From assembly GCA_028023455.1 (NCBI GenBank), contig JAQFVV010006454.1, positions 1,037,001 to 1,101,000 on the forward strand: 64,000 bases of DNA, given 5' to 3'. Every line of letters starts with the position of its first letter. Position 1 is the stretch's first letter. The position numbers and the translations under genes are program-made. This DNA comes from Epiperipatus broadwayi. Taxonomy: Eukaryota > Onychophora > Udeonychophora > Euonychophora > Peripatidae. The notes beneath the pieces are model-generated. The model made no database searches, was not told where the DNA came from, and saw only the letters and a list, made by a program, of their open reading frames with translations. Below, in pieces: positions 11,401 through 23,454 of the stretch.

Positions 11401-12544
11401 TAATGACAAAATTTGAATACTGCTGGGCGATTTTAAAAGATTCTTTAAACAGGCCGTTACACAATTAGAATTATTATGAGACGACTTTTTTGCTTATCTC
11501 CAGTAGCGATATCATAAAAGTCATGCACGGATCTTGTTTTTGCATATCAGCTTTCAGTAATATTTGTATATTTAATGTTGACTCAACACAATTCTCTATG
11601 TAGCCGAGAAACTAAAAGGTTGACTTCCGATTGTATTCAACATATATATCTAAGATTACTTAATGTAAGTTGGATTTAGAATATTAGCTTTCTTTTGCTA
11701 AGATTTAAATAAAATATTTATATAAATACAGATCGATGATGTTTTCTATATATATATACACTCACACACACAAATGTGTGTTAGTATTTATAATGGACAT
11801 TTTTGCATTGCCTTCAATTGCAGACTTATTTTGAATTATTCAATTGTAAATACATTTTATTTTTGGATTAGTCCTTTATTTTCTGGAATATTCTTGCTTT
11901 ATCCACTCGTTATATATATATATAGGTATAACGTAGCAGCTAGTTTAATATGATCGTTGTTAAAAGAGAGAATAATAATGAGATAATAAAAAAAATTAAA
12001 AGAAAGCAAATCAAGTATTATTATTTAATTAGTTTTCTTATAGTTAATTAATTAATATATTTTGCTATGAAGTAAATAATGTTCATTAAAATAATAGTCA
12101 TTAAGATAACAAAACATGAAGTATAATTTTTTCTTGACTAAAGATAGATAACTTGGTCATAGGCAATTTGAGCATGAAAGAATAAATGTAAACATACACA
12201 CTTACATCAACATATTTATTTGTTGTATATAAGGGGAATGTATTGATATTTTTAATGATTAATTTTTGTAATAGATAAAAAATAAAGTAAATCATTCTGA
12301 TTATTTTAAAAGAAAAATATTTTCATTTAAAATTTTATTTTTATTTTTGTTTTTTATAATTAGTTTATTTAAAGAATGGAATATAAAAATCATTTTTTTG
12401 AATTGAAAGTTCGACGAGTGAGAGAACAGGAAATATAAAAAAAAAGAAACATTTTAAGCTCTTTAACTGGGTGATATGTCGAGAAAAAGTTGGTCTCCAA
12501 AAATTCTAATAAAAGAAGAACTTTAATTTACTTATTAATATATT
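8401..12544. other. AT-rich spacer, no gene established
   Basis: There is no clear gene in about 4.1 kb. One frame (8716-8903, +, 62 codons from an ATG) has mixed composition with MHKPKRQLMKEEYSLLD, but matches nothing I recognise and has no promoter or splice context. From about 11.0 kb on, CpG becomes visibly more common (for example CCCGCGATCC at 11203). A CACGTG E-box-like hexamer lies near 10366. Short CA/TA runs occur at about 11745-11775. Confidence 0.45.
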
Positions 12545-12665
12545 AATATTTATTAAGGCAATAAACCTTTAAGCATGTGCGCTTGAAAATACGAAGGTAG
12601 GGACCTCTACAGGTCTTAACCACAAGCTTCCTCTTTGGAAGAAAAGAGGGGATGAAGTGCTAAGT
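12545..12665 (+). mobile_element. Second copy of the 8.2-kb MITE-like family, right end missing
   Basis: The segment shares, in order, the terminal AATATTTATTAAGGCAATAA, GGTAGGGACCTCTAC, CCACAAGCTTCC and TTTGGAAGAAAAGAGG with 8230-8330. No matching right-hand inverted repeat was found downstream, so this copy is truncated or its right end has decayed. Confidence 0.6.
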
Positions 12666-13161
12666 AAAAGGAAAAAAAAGAGAACTTTATTTCTCTTCTC
12701 GACCAGATTTCCATCTAGCTTGTGAATTAAGGATTAATGGGGTATTGGATTAACTTACGTTTTTTTTTTACTCTCATCTTACAAGGCATATAATGATTTA
12801 CTATTATGGTAGAAAAGTATGAAATATTTGAATCTCTAATGCAAGTAATTAATAAAATTCAATTATCAAATAATGCACCAGAACTTCACTATTGAATCAT
12901 AAAGTGAGTTCGAAAGAATGAAAATTATATTTGTTAGAATTGATTAAATAATTATTTCTAATCAATGCACTTTACATTCAAGCTAAAAATTCACATGGTA
13001 ATATTGTTTTATCACTAAATTCTTGTTTTTATTTATGATAGAAAAGTTAAAAGATTTTTAATAATAACAATTTTTTTAAGAGTAACAATTTTGTTTAATA
13101 GATATTATTCCTTATTTTCTTTTAACAAAAATTGTATTCAATATAAATATATTAAGAAAAG
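12666..13161. other. AT-rich spacer, nothing recognised
   Basis: AT-rich DNA without ORFs or element ends. A purine-rich run, then a T-rich and pyrimidine-rich stretch, follow the MITE fragment. Confidence 0.6.
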
Positions 13162-13256
13162 ACTTGAACTCAGACTTTCATGTTTTCTACAGCCATCCAC
13201 TCGACTTTATACATCCGATATATATGTTCACATACATACACATCTCCAATATACAC
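13162..13256. repeat. Diverged arm of the foldback family
   Basis: The order ACTCAGACTTTCA, CAGCCATC, then CATCTCCAATATACAC resembles the left arm of the adjacent foldback (ACCCAAACTTTCA, CAGATATC, GATCTCCAATATATG). It is probably an older partial copy in the same direction, immediately upstream. Assignment rests on by-eye alignment. Confidence 0.4.
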
Positions 13257-13328
13257 ATTAAGTTAAGTATAGACAATAAACATGTATTTATATATGGTAA
13301 GCTCCATCTAGTGATCATCTATTTATAT

Positions 13329-13705
13329 ATATAATTATAGGGAATTTTAACCCAAACTTTCAAGCTCCCTTCAGATATCTAATATTTATCTCATACAATT
13401 GATGTATATGACCACACGCATGTGAAAAAGGTAAATGATCTCCAATATATGTATTTCATGCTGAACCAGCACTCATCAATTGGTTCAGACCATCATCTTC
13501 CATATATTTATATATATAAAGTGTTTATTTTTATAGCATAAAATACATATATTCCAGATCGTTTATCTTTTTCACATGTGTGTTATCATGTGCTTAGTTG
13601 TATGAGATAGATGAGATAGCTGAAGGGAGCTTGAAAGCCTGGGTTCAAATTTCCTTTATTACATCTAAGCTCCAAAAATATAAAGTATATCTGTATTTAA
13701 ATATA
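13329..13705. mobile_element. Foldback element with ~125-bp arms
   Basis: The left arm, about 13336-13462, is the reverse complement of about 13535-13656 along its full length. Shared blocks include CTTTCAAGCTCCCTTCAG and its complement, TATCTCATACAA, CATGTGAAAAAG and ATATATGTATTT. The apex holds an 8-bp hairpin, CTGAACCA against TGGTTCAG (13461-13488). The outer right side (AACATATAAAGTATA-like, to about 13705) recurs at 36250-36320. GGGTTCAAAT at 13640 looks like a Pol III B-box, so a tRNA-related origin is possible. It is non-coding. Confidence 0.8.
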
Positions 13706-13953
13706 CACATAAATGATAGGAAGATGTTGTCATTGATCATCTATACACACACATTTGAATATCTATGAGATTTTAAAATAAATAGCTAAAAAAATACGAG
13801 TATATATTCATAATTTTATAATTGGATATTTTTTATAGATTTTTTTAAATAAGTGTAGATAAACCACTAAATATTACATGATCACCATTTTCTATGCTTG
13901 CTCAAGCTGTTAAAACAAGAAAAACTCTCCAAACAGTAGTGCCACTCAGTGCA
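13706..13953. other. AT-rich spacer
   Basis: Short AT-rich DNA with a small CA run (about 13744-13752); nothing else recognised. Confidence 0.6.
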
Positions 13954-14118
13954 AGCTAGAGTAATCAATGGATGCAAGAAGGTTTGTGCCTAAAATCTCT
14001 ATCTAGTACCTACTCATCCAATATCCCCAGATATTTTCTAGCTGGAGTAATCATTGGATGCAAAAATGTTTTTGGAAATCCCTATCTAGTTTCTACTCAT
14101 CCAATAGCCCAGACTAGT
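13954..14118. repeat. Two-copy tandem repeat, period ~86 bp
   Basis: Unit 1 starts at 13954 (AGCTAGAGTAATCAATGGATG) and unit 2 at 14040 (AGCTGGAGTAATCATTGGATG). Both continue through CCCTATCTAG-like and CTACTCATCCAATA blocks. The copies are diverged and non-coding. Confidence 0.8.
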
Positions 14119-15407
14119 TTCACCAAACATAGATAAATGTATAATAAATAAATATACACTTATAAATATTAATTTATTTTTTTGCTAGTTATGGCTAAAA
14201 ATATGATGGTTTCATGTTGGCTTTAAGTTGCTCTAATTCCAACATTATTAGCACTACCATTAAGATTTTGCATTATTTTTAAAGGTTAAAAAAAGTTCTG
14301 TAAGATGCTGCCCTCTCTTGAATTATTTTACAAGTAAAAAATCAATAAAACTGACATTGAAGGTCTAACAAAAAAGAAGGCCATCTTTTCTTGAATCTGA
14401 TTTGCTGTTAAATTTCAACAACAAAGAAAATGGTTGTCAATAACTAAAGAGTTATGATTTCTTTTCTTTCATTTCGAAAATGATAAACAAATGTTTTAGA
14501 CCATTTTAAAAGTATTTTTTGACAAATTATAAATTATTTTGATAAAATATGCTAAAAATAAAATTATTTTAGAAAAATAGTTAAGACTTTAGCAAAAATT
14601 ATTTACTTTTCCACAACATAAAATTGGAAAAGAAATCACTGACATCAGCAAAACTTTTTGGTTGGTGAGTAACGTTTGTTTTAGATTTGCCACTATCAAA
14701 TATTTTTATAATTATAAATAAAAATTTATTTTTGAAAAAATTTTCATTCACTTTCATAACCTGACAATATATTAATATACTTTTTACAAATGAAACTAAA
14801 GTGAATATCATATTAAAAGATGGATATATTTTGACACTTGAGTTTGTGAATTGACCAATTAAAAGTTTAGACTTTTACCTCACTCGGCCAATAAAATAAT
14901 CAGCAAAAAAGAGGTTAATTTTTGAACTGCAACAAATAGTTTTTTTTTTTTTTGTGAAACTGAGCAGCTATTTTTACTTTATTTTATATAGATTGGTAAA
15001 GATATATTTATCTCTGTAGTTTATAAAAGATTCTATGATTATTTGTATAAAATTTCAATTTAGGTTTATGATTAAAACATTAAGAAATCAACATAAATTA
15101 TAGATGTTAAGTAAACAAACAGAATGATAGTAAATTGATATGCATAGGCCCACCATGTGATTGAAAAGTGCCTTTGTGCAAGGTAAATTTCAGCCCCCCC
15201 TCCTCATTCTATGAAATAAAATTTGTAAAATTAAAAGTTATTTTTCTCAGCATTTCCTGCAATGAAGAATAAAACACCTGCTAAAATTAAACATATTAAT
15301 ATTTAAAAAAATATTTTTTGAAACAATAATTAAATAATATCTTAAAACAAAAATATTTATTTAATTAGCCTATTCATTTAGTATACTGAATGCTTTTATA
15401 TAAGTAA
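14119..15407. other. AT-rich spacer, no gene seen
   Basis: AT-rich DNA with long A and T runs and a CCCCCC run at 15193. The minus frame at 14599-14811 is lysine/phenylalanine-rich translation of AT-rich DNA without recognisable motifs. Confidence 0.55.
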
Positions 15408-15548
15408 CTAGTGGGGAACTTTGAATTTTCCAGTCTATATTCGTCCTCTACTTCATTCCAAACAAACAACATGATATATGTGGTCAGTTGCTTGAGATAG
15501 AACAGAGGATAAATATGAACTGAAAAATCCAAGTTCAAATCTTTCTAG
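15408..15548. mobile_element. Short foldback element, ~60-bp arms
   Basis: The left arm 15408-15467 and right arm 15488-15548 are diverged inverted repeats. Matching blocks are CTAGTGGGGAACTTTGAA against TTGAACTTGGA (complement), then TCCTCT and a CAA end at the loop. The right arm has AAGTTCAAATCTTTC, a B-box-like string in the same relative place as in the 13.3-kb foldback. It is probably a small member of that superfamily. Confidence 0.55.
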
Positions 15549-15994
15549 TTTCTTAAATATTTATTTAGTAAATTTGAAATTGTTTTGTTTCAATCCTCAT
15601 ATTATTTTTTGGACAATCTTGTGAAAATACATATAGGAAATATCTGAAAATAAGACAATTTTAAGCTACTTTCTTTATTGCAATGCTCCTCTCTGCTTTT
15701 TGGGCTAGCTCTGATATTACATAAATGATTAAATTATATATATAAGTTACTTACCAAATGGTATGTGCATCCAGAATATAATTCTTTGGAATGCTTCACT
15801 TTTGAGCTTTATCTTGCTCACTTGCTTATCAGTAATTAATTAATACTTAATCCTTGTTTTGTTTGAAAAACCATTGAAAATCTCTCATGCATATACTTAT
15901 TCATGTTTGTTATTATCAAAATTATATTCCTTCACTGATAAAATATTTACACTATTTACTTTTTATGTGATAGTGTTCACTATTAATAACAATA

Positions 15995-15996
<2 letters not shown>

Positions 15997-16074
<78 letters not shown>
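15997..16074. repeat. (TA)n microsatellite
   Basis: About 38 TA units without interruption. Confidence 0.95.
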
Positions 16075-16076
<2 letters not shown>

Positions 16077-16428
16077 ACAAATATTTTAAATTTTCATACT
16101 TACATTGTTTCTTGTCACATAACTTTAATATTTTATTAGAATCAGTCAAAATAGGTCAATTTTAAATAACATGACATATAAAATTTTCACATCTTATTCA
16201 CACCTTTCTGATAAACCTTCTTTGTTTTAAATGTTCTTTCATTATGTTTCATCTCATTGAAACCTTCGTTTTAGAATATTCCCTGTTTTAAAAATCCTTT
16301 CACTATTTTTACTTTACAAAAAACTTGTTTACATTTTCTATTAAAAAAATAATAATTCACTTATTTTCATTCAATAAAATATATTTACATCCTGTATAAT
16401 TTATTTTTAACACTTATTAATAACTCAG

Positions 16429-16430
<2 letters not shown>

Positions 16431-16462
<32 letters not shown>

Positions 16463-16483
16463 CTATATATATATATATATATA
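16431..16483. repeat. (TA)n microsatellite, interrupted
   Basis: Two TA tracts separated by an AAC interruption at about 16460. Confidence 0.93.
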
Positions 16484-17029
16484 ATCAAAACTACCTCAAA
16501 TCCAAAATTAAACAAGACCAGCATAAAAATAATATTAAAACACAACCTAAGGTTTCACTGCTACAAGCAGACTTCTCAAATGTAAAGAACTACAAAAACT
16601 ACACAATATATATAATATTAAAAACTACCCACAAATCCATTCACTTGTAATGTTTATATATATATAATACACTTTATTATGTAGTTTGACAATTAGATGT
16701 TTAGCCAGAAAAAAATTTTACATTTTCTTGCTTAGATTATTTATTCAATACATTTTTAGAAGCCATTATAGCCCTTTGTGATTTTATTTTGTTTATTCAT
16801 AGACTATATAATGAAAAGAATTAAATATTTTGTTTTGCTTAGATTTATAATGTAGTATGAATTATGGATCAATTGTGAGTTTTAGCTAGAAAACAAGTAA
16901 AAAGTTAATACTGTATTTTTTTTAAAAAAGAATATCATTATTAAAAATAGAAAAATCTATTTAGTAAAATATGTAAAAAAGATAATATGGAACAATAATA
17001 ACAAAAAGAGAAAGATGACATTATTACAA

Positions 17030-17110
17030 AAATTTTGGCAGAACACAGCATTGAACTCAAACCTAACATTTCTGGAATAGACACACTACTAGTACCTCCT
17101 AATGGACAAC
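17030..17110 (-). mobile_element. Possible tRNA-derived SINE fragment
   Basis: Read on minus, TACTAGTAGTGTGTCT resembles an A-box (TAGTGGTTAGTGTGTC-type). GGTTTGAGTTCAATGC, about 25 bp later, resembles a B-box. No folded cloverleaf or 3' tail is clear. A chance resemblance is possible. Confidence 0.35.
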
Positions 17111-17274
17111 ATATTTAGAACTTGTAGAACATTATTGATAAAGGTAATTTCATCAATACAGAATTACTATACTTGTGAAGCAATATTTTCTAAAATAAGT
17201 TTTATTTTTAAATACATTATTAATAATAATATGTTATTTTTATATAACTTAAAATATTTAAATAAAAATGATTG

Positions 17275-17752
17275 GCAAATTGAAACATTTTTATTTGCAT
17301 ATAAATTTTATTAATTATAGTGACAAAAGAGCATGAGTCTGTTCAGTTTTGTGCAATGGTAAAGTGTATATGAAATATATTTCAAGGCTAAAGAAATTGC
17401 CACAATAAGCCTAAGTAAGAAAATATTCCTCTTATGTTTAAATATTTAATATCAGAATGTATTTCTAGGAATAAAGTAATTCAGAAATGTAAACATTTAC
17501 ATATAAGTTTTATTATGATAAAATGGTGTTAATCTGTTTAGTTTATCATAAGAATAAGATTATATATGTAGTATATTTTAAGCTCATGCCTAGAAATTCA
17601 AAGCCCAGGTAATTGTCACAAATAACTTTAAGTAAAGAAGTATTTTTCTTATATTTAAATAAAAAATATTTATACTCAGAATGTATTTCTAAGGATGAAA
17701 TGATTTTAAAATGTAAACAATTTTATTTACGTATAAAATTTATTAATTATCT
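17275..17752. repeat. Diverged tandem repeat, ~200-230-bp units
   Basis: Two diverged units are recognised, plus the end of a third upstream. Phase marks are the recurring ends TATAAATTTTATTAATTAT (about 17318), ATATAAGTTTTATTATGAT (about 17519) and TATAAAATTTATTAATTAT (about 17750). Each full unit also carries an AGAATGTATTTCTA block and an AATGTAAACA block. The spacing differs (about 201 and 232 bp), so indels have accumulated. No coding content. Confidence 0.65.
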
Positions 17753-18493
17753 TATTGTCTCAGCACCCCAGTAGTGAAGTATATTTGTGCCTCATATGCC
17801 CACAGTCCTGGGTATGCATATCAAAGTAGTGTAATTATTATTTTACAAATATTTTAAGTTTATTTTATATGTGTATATGTATTCTGATGTTGGGTCCGTA
17901 GATTTATATTTATCTTTTTTAATTAATTTTAATGTAATTTATTTATTTTTAGAAAAAGATATAGGAGTACAATTTTTTTAAAAAAAACTCGATAGTCAAG
18001 TTTATAATAAATAAAAATAAGACTGTAGAATGTTATATTAATTTCTTTATTCACTTATTCTTTCATTATTAATTTAATTTTGTATTGCATTTTATTCATA
18101 TATATCCTGCAATAAAAATGTATACAGTTATTATCAATTGCCATAGTGGCTCTTGATCTCAATTTCATTTATGCATTTATTTTATTCTGAATCCAATGCA
18201 ATAGGTTTATAACATTTCTTCCCATGTCCTCTGTATTACCATTGACATAAAATACAATATCTGTCTTATAATTTGCAATACTAGTGTTTTGGCCACAATA
18301 TTATAATAAAATATGATTACATACTTGAATATGTAATGATTAAGCAACCTAACTTTCATGGCATTCATAATTAAGAAATATTTGCAAATAGGGATGGATT
18401 GAATATTTATTTCCAATTATTAAATGTGGGATAACAGTATTATATTATTTATTGTTATATATTTTGTCTTTTTTCTCTTATTACTATATATAT
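17753..18493. other. AT-rich spacer
   Basis: A short less AT-rich patch (17760-17830, CAGCACCCCAGTAGTG) adjoins the tandem repeat. The rest is AT-rich without recognised features. Confidence 0.5.
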
Positions 18494-18660
18494 TGTAACC
18501 CTCTCCCAAACACCTCTCCTACCTTTCTTAACTATAAATACCTGGGGTGCCAATTCTATTGATCATAGAATAAACTACTAATCTGATCTCACTTTAAAAT
18601 CATTATTGAGGTTCTTAAAAGATGTTCTACCTTAGCTTAGCTCAGTTAGGAGCTACAGAG
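18494..18660 (+). mobile_element. Candidate solo LTR
   Basis: The segment is less AT-rich than its surroundings and has the internal order expected of a retrotransposon LTR. It starts TGTAACCC at 18494, carries a TATAAATA box at 18533-18540, an AATAAA poly(A) signal at 18569-18574, and possible ends in GCTACA near 18658. No partner LTR, primer-binding site or internal domain is seen nearby, so it would be a solo LTR. The end position is uncertain. A host promoter fragment is the alternative. Confidence 0.4.
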
Positions 18661-21600
18661 GTCTATAGGGTGTAAAATGTATATTAGATGTGGGAGGAAA
18701 CATTATGATTAATAGGAACAAAACATCTATTAAGTTCTAAAATAAATAAAGATTAAAATTGGTAAAGTTCTACCATTGATCAACTATGCTGCATGGTGAG
18801 TTAGAGTTAAATATATAATAAAATATAACAGTACTTAACTTTTAATTGTCCAGTAATTTAAACTAATTAACTAAATTAATGTCTAATCTAAATAATAAAT
18901 GAATATCTCAGGGACTTAATTTATTGAATGGCTTAGTTCTAAATCTATACTTTTCAACAACTACTAATTACTATTACAAAAGTGATGATACAAATTAAGC
19001 AATATCTTAACAAAATAATCGTAGTTAGATAATGAAAGAAATATGGTACGTTTTGATAAAAAATTCAGAGAATCATTAAATAATCAACATTTCATACAGT
19101 GTTTGGATCAAGAAAAGCAACATCATCACATCTGTACATGTTCATCATTAAATTAAATGGAATAGTGCAATCCTATCATATTAGAAATGTAAATGATGTG
19201 CATGTGTGGAAATATAAAATATGAATGCATGTCAAAGAAGAATGCTGAACACAACTTTAAATAAATAAAACATTTATTTACAAGATAATTTAAATCCTTT
19301 TACAGCTATTGTACATGCTCTTTTACGAGTGTTAAATAATAAATGAATACTTTGACTGCCAATACAAGATATAGCATTTAAGAAAGAATAAAATGAATCC
19401 ACTTATTCTTTCCGAACCCAAATGTTTATATATGGGCAAATCTTAAGAACTGGCAAATGAATGAATCGACGAAATTACTTAGAATTTACTAAATGTCACT
19501 TTCAAATGAAAACTTAAACATATGCAAATAAGCATCTAGAAGATAATTTAAACAAACATTTGGTTTTATGATTTATGCATATACATGTTTTGGATGTTTC
19601 TAACATAAGTGGTTAAATGGTCTACATAAGAACAAATAACATAATGATAACTTTCTATATTTTATTTTAACATATGCCAGCTATTAGTGCATTATGATAG
19701 CCTTATTAAAGAAACATTATAATGCTAGTACTAAATAATAACACAAACTAAACTTTCTAGAAATTTATTTGCGAAATTTAATCAAGCTATCAGTCAATTC
19801 TGATAAGTATATGACACAGAAACTTTATAATACTACACTAAGCCAATTAAATTTAAAATTATTCTATATTTGATATTTTATTTTCAATACACTCAAGCTA
19901 TCAATCAATTTGATATGTTCATGTGAAATAAAACTCTATTAAATACTGACACTAAATTATAAGGTAAAATTAAAGTTCTTGGCATTTTACTTCAAATGCA
20001 CATCAAATAAAATGAGAGGGGTTTAAATCCAAGAGTAAGAATAAGAATAAGAGTAAGAGTTCAAAATATACTTTACAAATTAAATGAATAATTCTATTAA
20101 TTAGCCACACTTTGTCTTCTCTTGCTTGCTTATTTCAAATGAGGATGGAACATTATGAGGGTTGATGGTATAAAATCTAAATAATTAATATAAAACGATT
20201 TGAAAAAAATAATTAAAAGTTACATATTAATGATGGATTTCTCCATATCTTCAAATTAATAATTTATGCATGTGTCTGAATTATGCTATCTGTTATAAAA
20301 TATGGCAATGGCCAACCAAGCTTTAATACTAATTATACTTCAGCTGTTCTGTGAGAAAAATCAATTCTATTTTTATTTTCCTTTTTTATCAGCAAACTAT
20401 CTCACACTTGGCTATGAATAAAAGATGAAAAACACTTTATGGGGAACATGAGGGACAAAAGACTTTCATAACTCTACTCATTTAAATAACAATACACAAT
20501 AGCTCCCAAGTCTAACTTTTGAGGCTTAAAATGAACTGGTGTGGACACATCTCATCACCAAAATAATGAAAATATACTACTTGGCTTCTCATACTATAAT
20601 TCATAAAATACAACTACTAAATCTGGAGGATATAATCTATTCCTAACAAATACTTCAATGAGCTAAGGGAGAGTTTTCTCAATCCCAGACAATATACTAT
20701 ATAATCCACCCATCTCAAATATTCCAATAAATAAAGGGAGAACTTATCTCATTCCCATATACTATATAACATAAATAACTTCATTCTGCATAGCCACTAA
20801 ATACATTTCAATCTAAGCATAATAAAGAAATAATAAATTCACACTTAAATAAATCCCTAATCTTTCAACTTCTCTTGGCACATTTTCATTGTCTGAAACC
20901 ATGGGCATTAAATTATTTTTACTTTCAATTCAAACATTATTATAGCTAGATTAAATAACAGACAGTATATATGAGTATAATAATGCACAAGCAATTTCAA
21001 ATCATTTTGGTAAGAAATACTGTAACAATATCAATTAATAAAATGTAAAGGCAATAATGAATAAATCTCTCATTTCTGACAAGTATAATATTTTTAACTT
21101 GGAAATATACTAATTGTTATTAAATAAGTAAGGCAAATGTAACTTCTAGCAAGCAAAGACAAAATAATTCTTTTAATGCATTCAGCATAAAAAATAAAAT
21201 AAAATAAGAGTTTGGTTTGGGATATACAATAAACCTTTAAAATTGGAGTAAAAGGATTATTAAGAAATAATATTTATAATTTCTTGAAAACGCAAAGATA
21301 AACAATAAATTTTATATAATGAGTTCTTTTCAAAAATGAGCTGTCCACCCCTTAACAGTGAATGGATGTTTCTATTGATAACAATATAATTTTAATACTT
21401 TATTTACATATACGTGTATATATATATTTCACAGACTTAAGATATAAACATTGATGTTATAATATAACTAGGCAACTACCAATTAAAACTAATTATACAA
21501 GCTAAACCACATGATCTAATAATTAGCCATAGTATTTTTATAATGCTACTGTAAATTGAAAAACAATCATATATAGCTTAAAACTCTGAACTTTATGTAA

Positions 21601-22253
21601 TGACACCCAATATTTATTTATGTGTTAGTATTTAAATATTCATAACTTCTTTCAATCCTTTCTAATATCAACATGAAAATTATAATAACAAATATTTTCA
21701 TAGACTTTCATGTATTAAACTAGAATAAACAATGCTGGGTTTTTAGTTATACCGTAGCTGAATTATTTTATATTTAATATGGACATTCCCATTATCATAT
21801 CAATATTTCTATTTTAAATCCTAAAAATATTTATTTTTGAATAAATCTCATGGGATCATGTATAGGGTATAATGTGCATTCATATAGTTTATGACTTTTC
21901 AAATACTTATATAAAAGTAAGTAGCTCTTTTAATTTACTTTTCATATAAAATTTTAGTGTTAAGTTAGAACTAGTGAGTATTTAACAGGTTTCTATTTTA
22001 CTTAAAAGTTTCTTCAATATTTTGTGGTTAAATAAAGCCAGTGCACATTTTTTTTGCTTAGAAATAATTAATTAAAACTATTAGTTTAAAAACATCTAAA
22101 AATGTTGGTATTGTACAGACCTCATACAAAATTTGAATTTAAAAGCAAGCTGACAATGTCATATTTTTAGATTATTTGGCTTGATTGCATTTCTGAATAT
22201 ATGTTCTATTTTAATATTTTGAAAAGAAAAATTGTCATTTTCAGTAATTTATT
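18661..22253. other. AT-rich spacer, no gene seen
   Basis: About 3.6 kb of AT-rich DNA. It contains a short hexamer-type run (AAGAGTAAGAATAAG..., 20031-20060) and the two-copy repeat at 20649-20782. No ORF with recognisable motifs occurs, and CpG is rare. Confidence 0.5.
20649..20782. repeat. Two-copy tandem repeat, period ~68 bp
   Basis: AAATACTTCAATGAGCTAAGG at 20649 recurs diverged as AAATATTCCAATAAATAAAGG at 20717. Both are followed by GGGAGA, TCTCA(A/T)TCCCA and a TATACTATATAA block. Non-coding. Confidence 0.65.
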
Positions 22254-23330
22254 TATACACCTGGGTCTTGTTTTACGCGATAGATAGGTTCCTCAGAAAA
22301 CACGCACAAACAAAATCGCGCAAAAATAGATGTAACTTACATTGAAAAAGGGGGGATGCGGTCTGTGATTTTTCAAAATTCGCATAAAAGCAAAGCACCA
22401 ATGTAAAATTACTTTAAAATTCGCGCAAAAAAAAACTAAGGAAATAAAATATGACTAATAAAAAATTTCAAATTTGAAAAAAATTAATACAAGACAAACT
22501 TTTTTTAACTATAATATTTAATTTTATTCAAAATAATATATTTTTATGCATAATTTACAGTACAGTAATTTACATTTTTATACACATTTTAATTATTATA
22601 GCTATTTGCTGAAAAACACGTTCATTTGCAAACAACTAGCGCCAACTTCACACTCATGTTGTGTCAATGGTTTTCTGGTGACAACGTAATTAGTAATTAA
22701 TCTTTGAGATGATGATTTTATTAATTGTTTATGAAACTAACAACTAAAAATTAAATTCTTATTTTTGTCTTTAATTTTCAATTCCGTTTAAAAATCAAAT
22801 TTCACATCACATTAATTTCAAGTCATTGTAAGTAATTTTTAAATTGTTAATTACAATTAAAAATCAGATTTTAATTTTTAATTGTCAAATTTAATTGTGC
22901 CCACTGCTATTACTGACCTTTTAAAAATAAACTTGTGGACACTAAATGATTAATAATTGATTACGTTCTTTTTTAAAAAGCAAAAACAGAATGTGATTTA
23001 AAATGCAAAATTAACACACACAATGTTTGAACAAATTTACATTATAATCTTGTAAAATTTAATGTGTGTATACATAAAATGTGGAAATCATGATTTTAAT
23101 TTCATTATTGCATAAAATCTTACTATTATAAAGCACTGAAAATATTGAAATTACTAAGATGAAAGTCGAATTCCAATAATGTGCTATTACTTTCAATATA
23201 ATGTAAGTGCATGAAATTATTATTTAAAGTAATAGCGCATTATCGGAGTTTGATTTCCTGTGAAACATGAATCTCATAACTTCAAAATTATGTTAAATAA
23301 GTCCATGTAAAAAGAGATCCAGGTGTATAT
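22254..23330. mobile_element. Candidate non-autonomous DNA transposon (TA-flanked TIR)
   Basis: TATACACCTGGGTCT at 22254-22268 pairs with 23316-23330 (reverse complement TATACACCTGGATCT) at 14 of 15 positions, about 1.08 kb apart. Both sides carry TA next to CACCTGG, as expected for a TA target duplication. The left subterminal part (22262-22440) is unusually CpG-rich for this window (ACGCGAT, ATCGCGC, TTCGCGC). The right interior has a hairpin at 23166-23252. No transposase frame is present. The TIR is short, so coincidence remains possible. Confidence 0.45.
23166..23252. repeat. Inverted repeat (~30-bp arms)
   Basis: AATAATGTGCTATTACTTTCAA (from 23177) pairs with TTTAAAGTAATAGCGCATTAT (from 23224) as a diverged inverted repeat inside the candidate transposon. 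It could be a subterminal hairpin. Confidence 0.6.
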
Positions 23331-23454
23331 TTAAGCTCATTTATGTAACACATATGCAAAATATTTATTTTAACCCAAAAAACTATGTGATTACATTAAT
23401 AATTTTTATTAGTCATTCATCACACTAGAGATTATCCACATAATGAATATTTCT

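Larger units (their letters stand above)
15549..17029. other. AT-rich spacer with two (TA)n tracts
   Basis: Holds (TA)n at 15997-16074 and 16431-16483 and otherwise AT-rich DNA. The 16484-16640 part is A/C-biased (AAAACTACC-type words). No ORF of interest: the frame at 15859-16089 runs into TA repeats. Confidence 0.55.
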
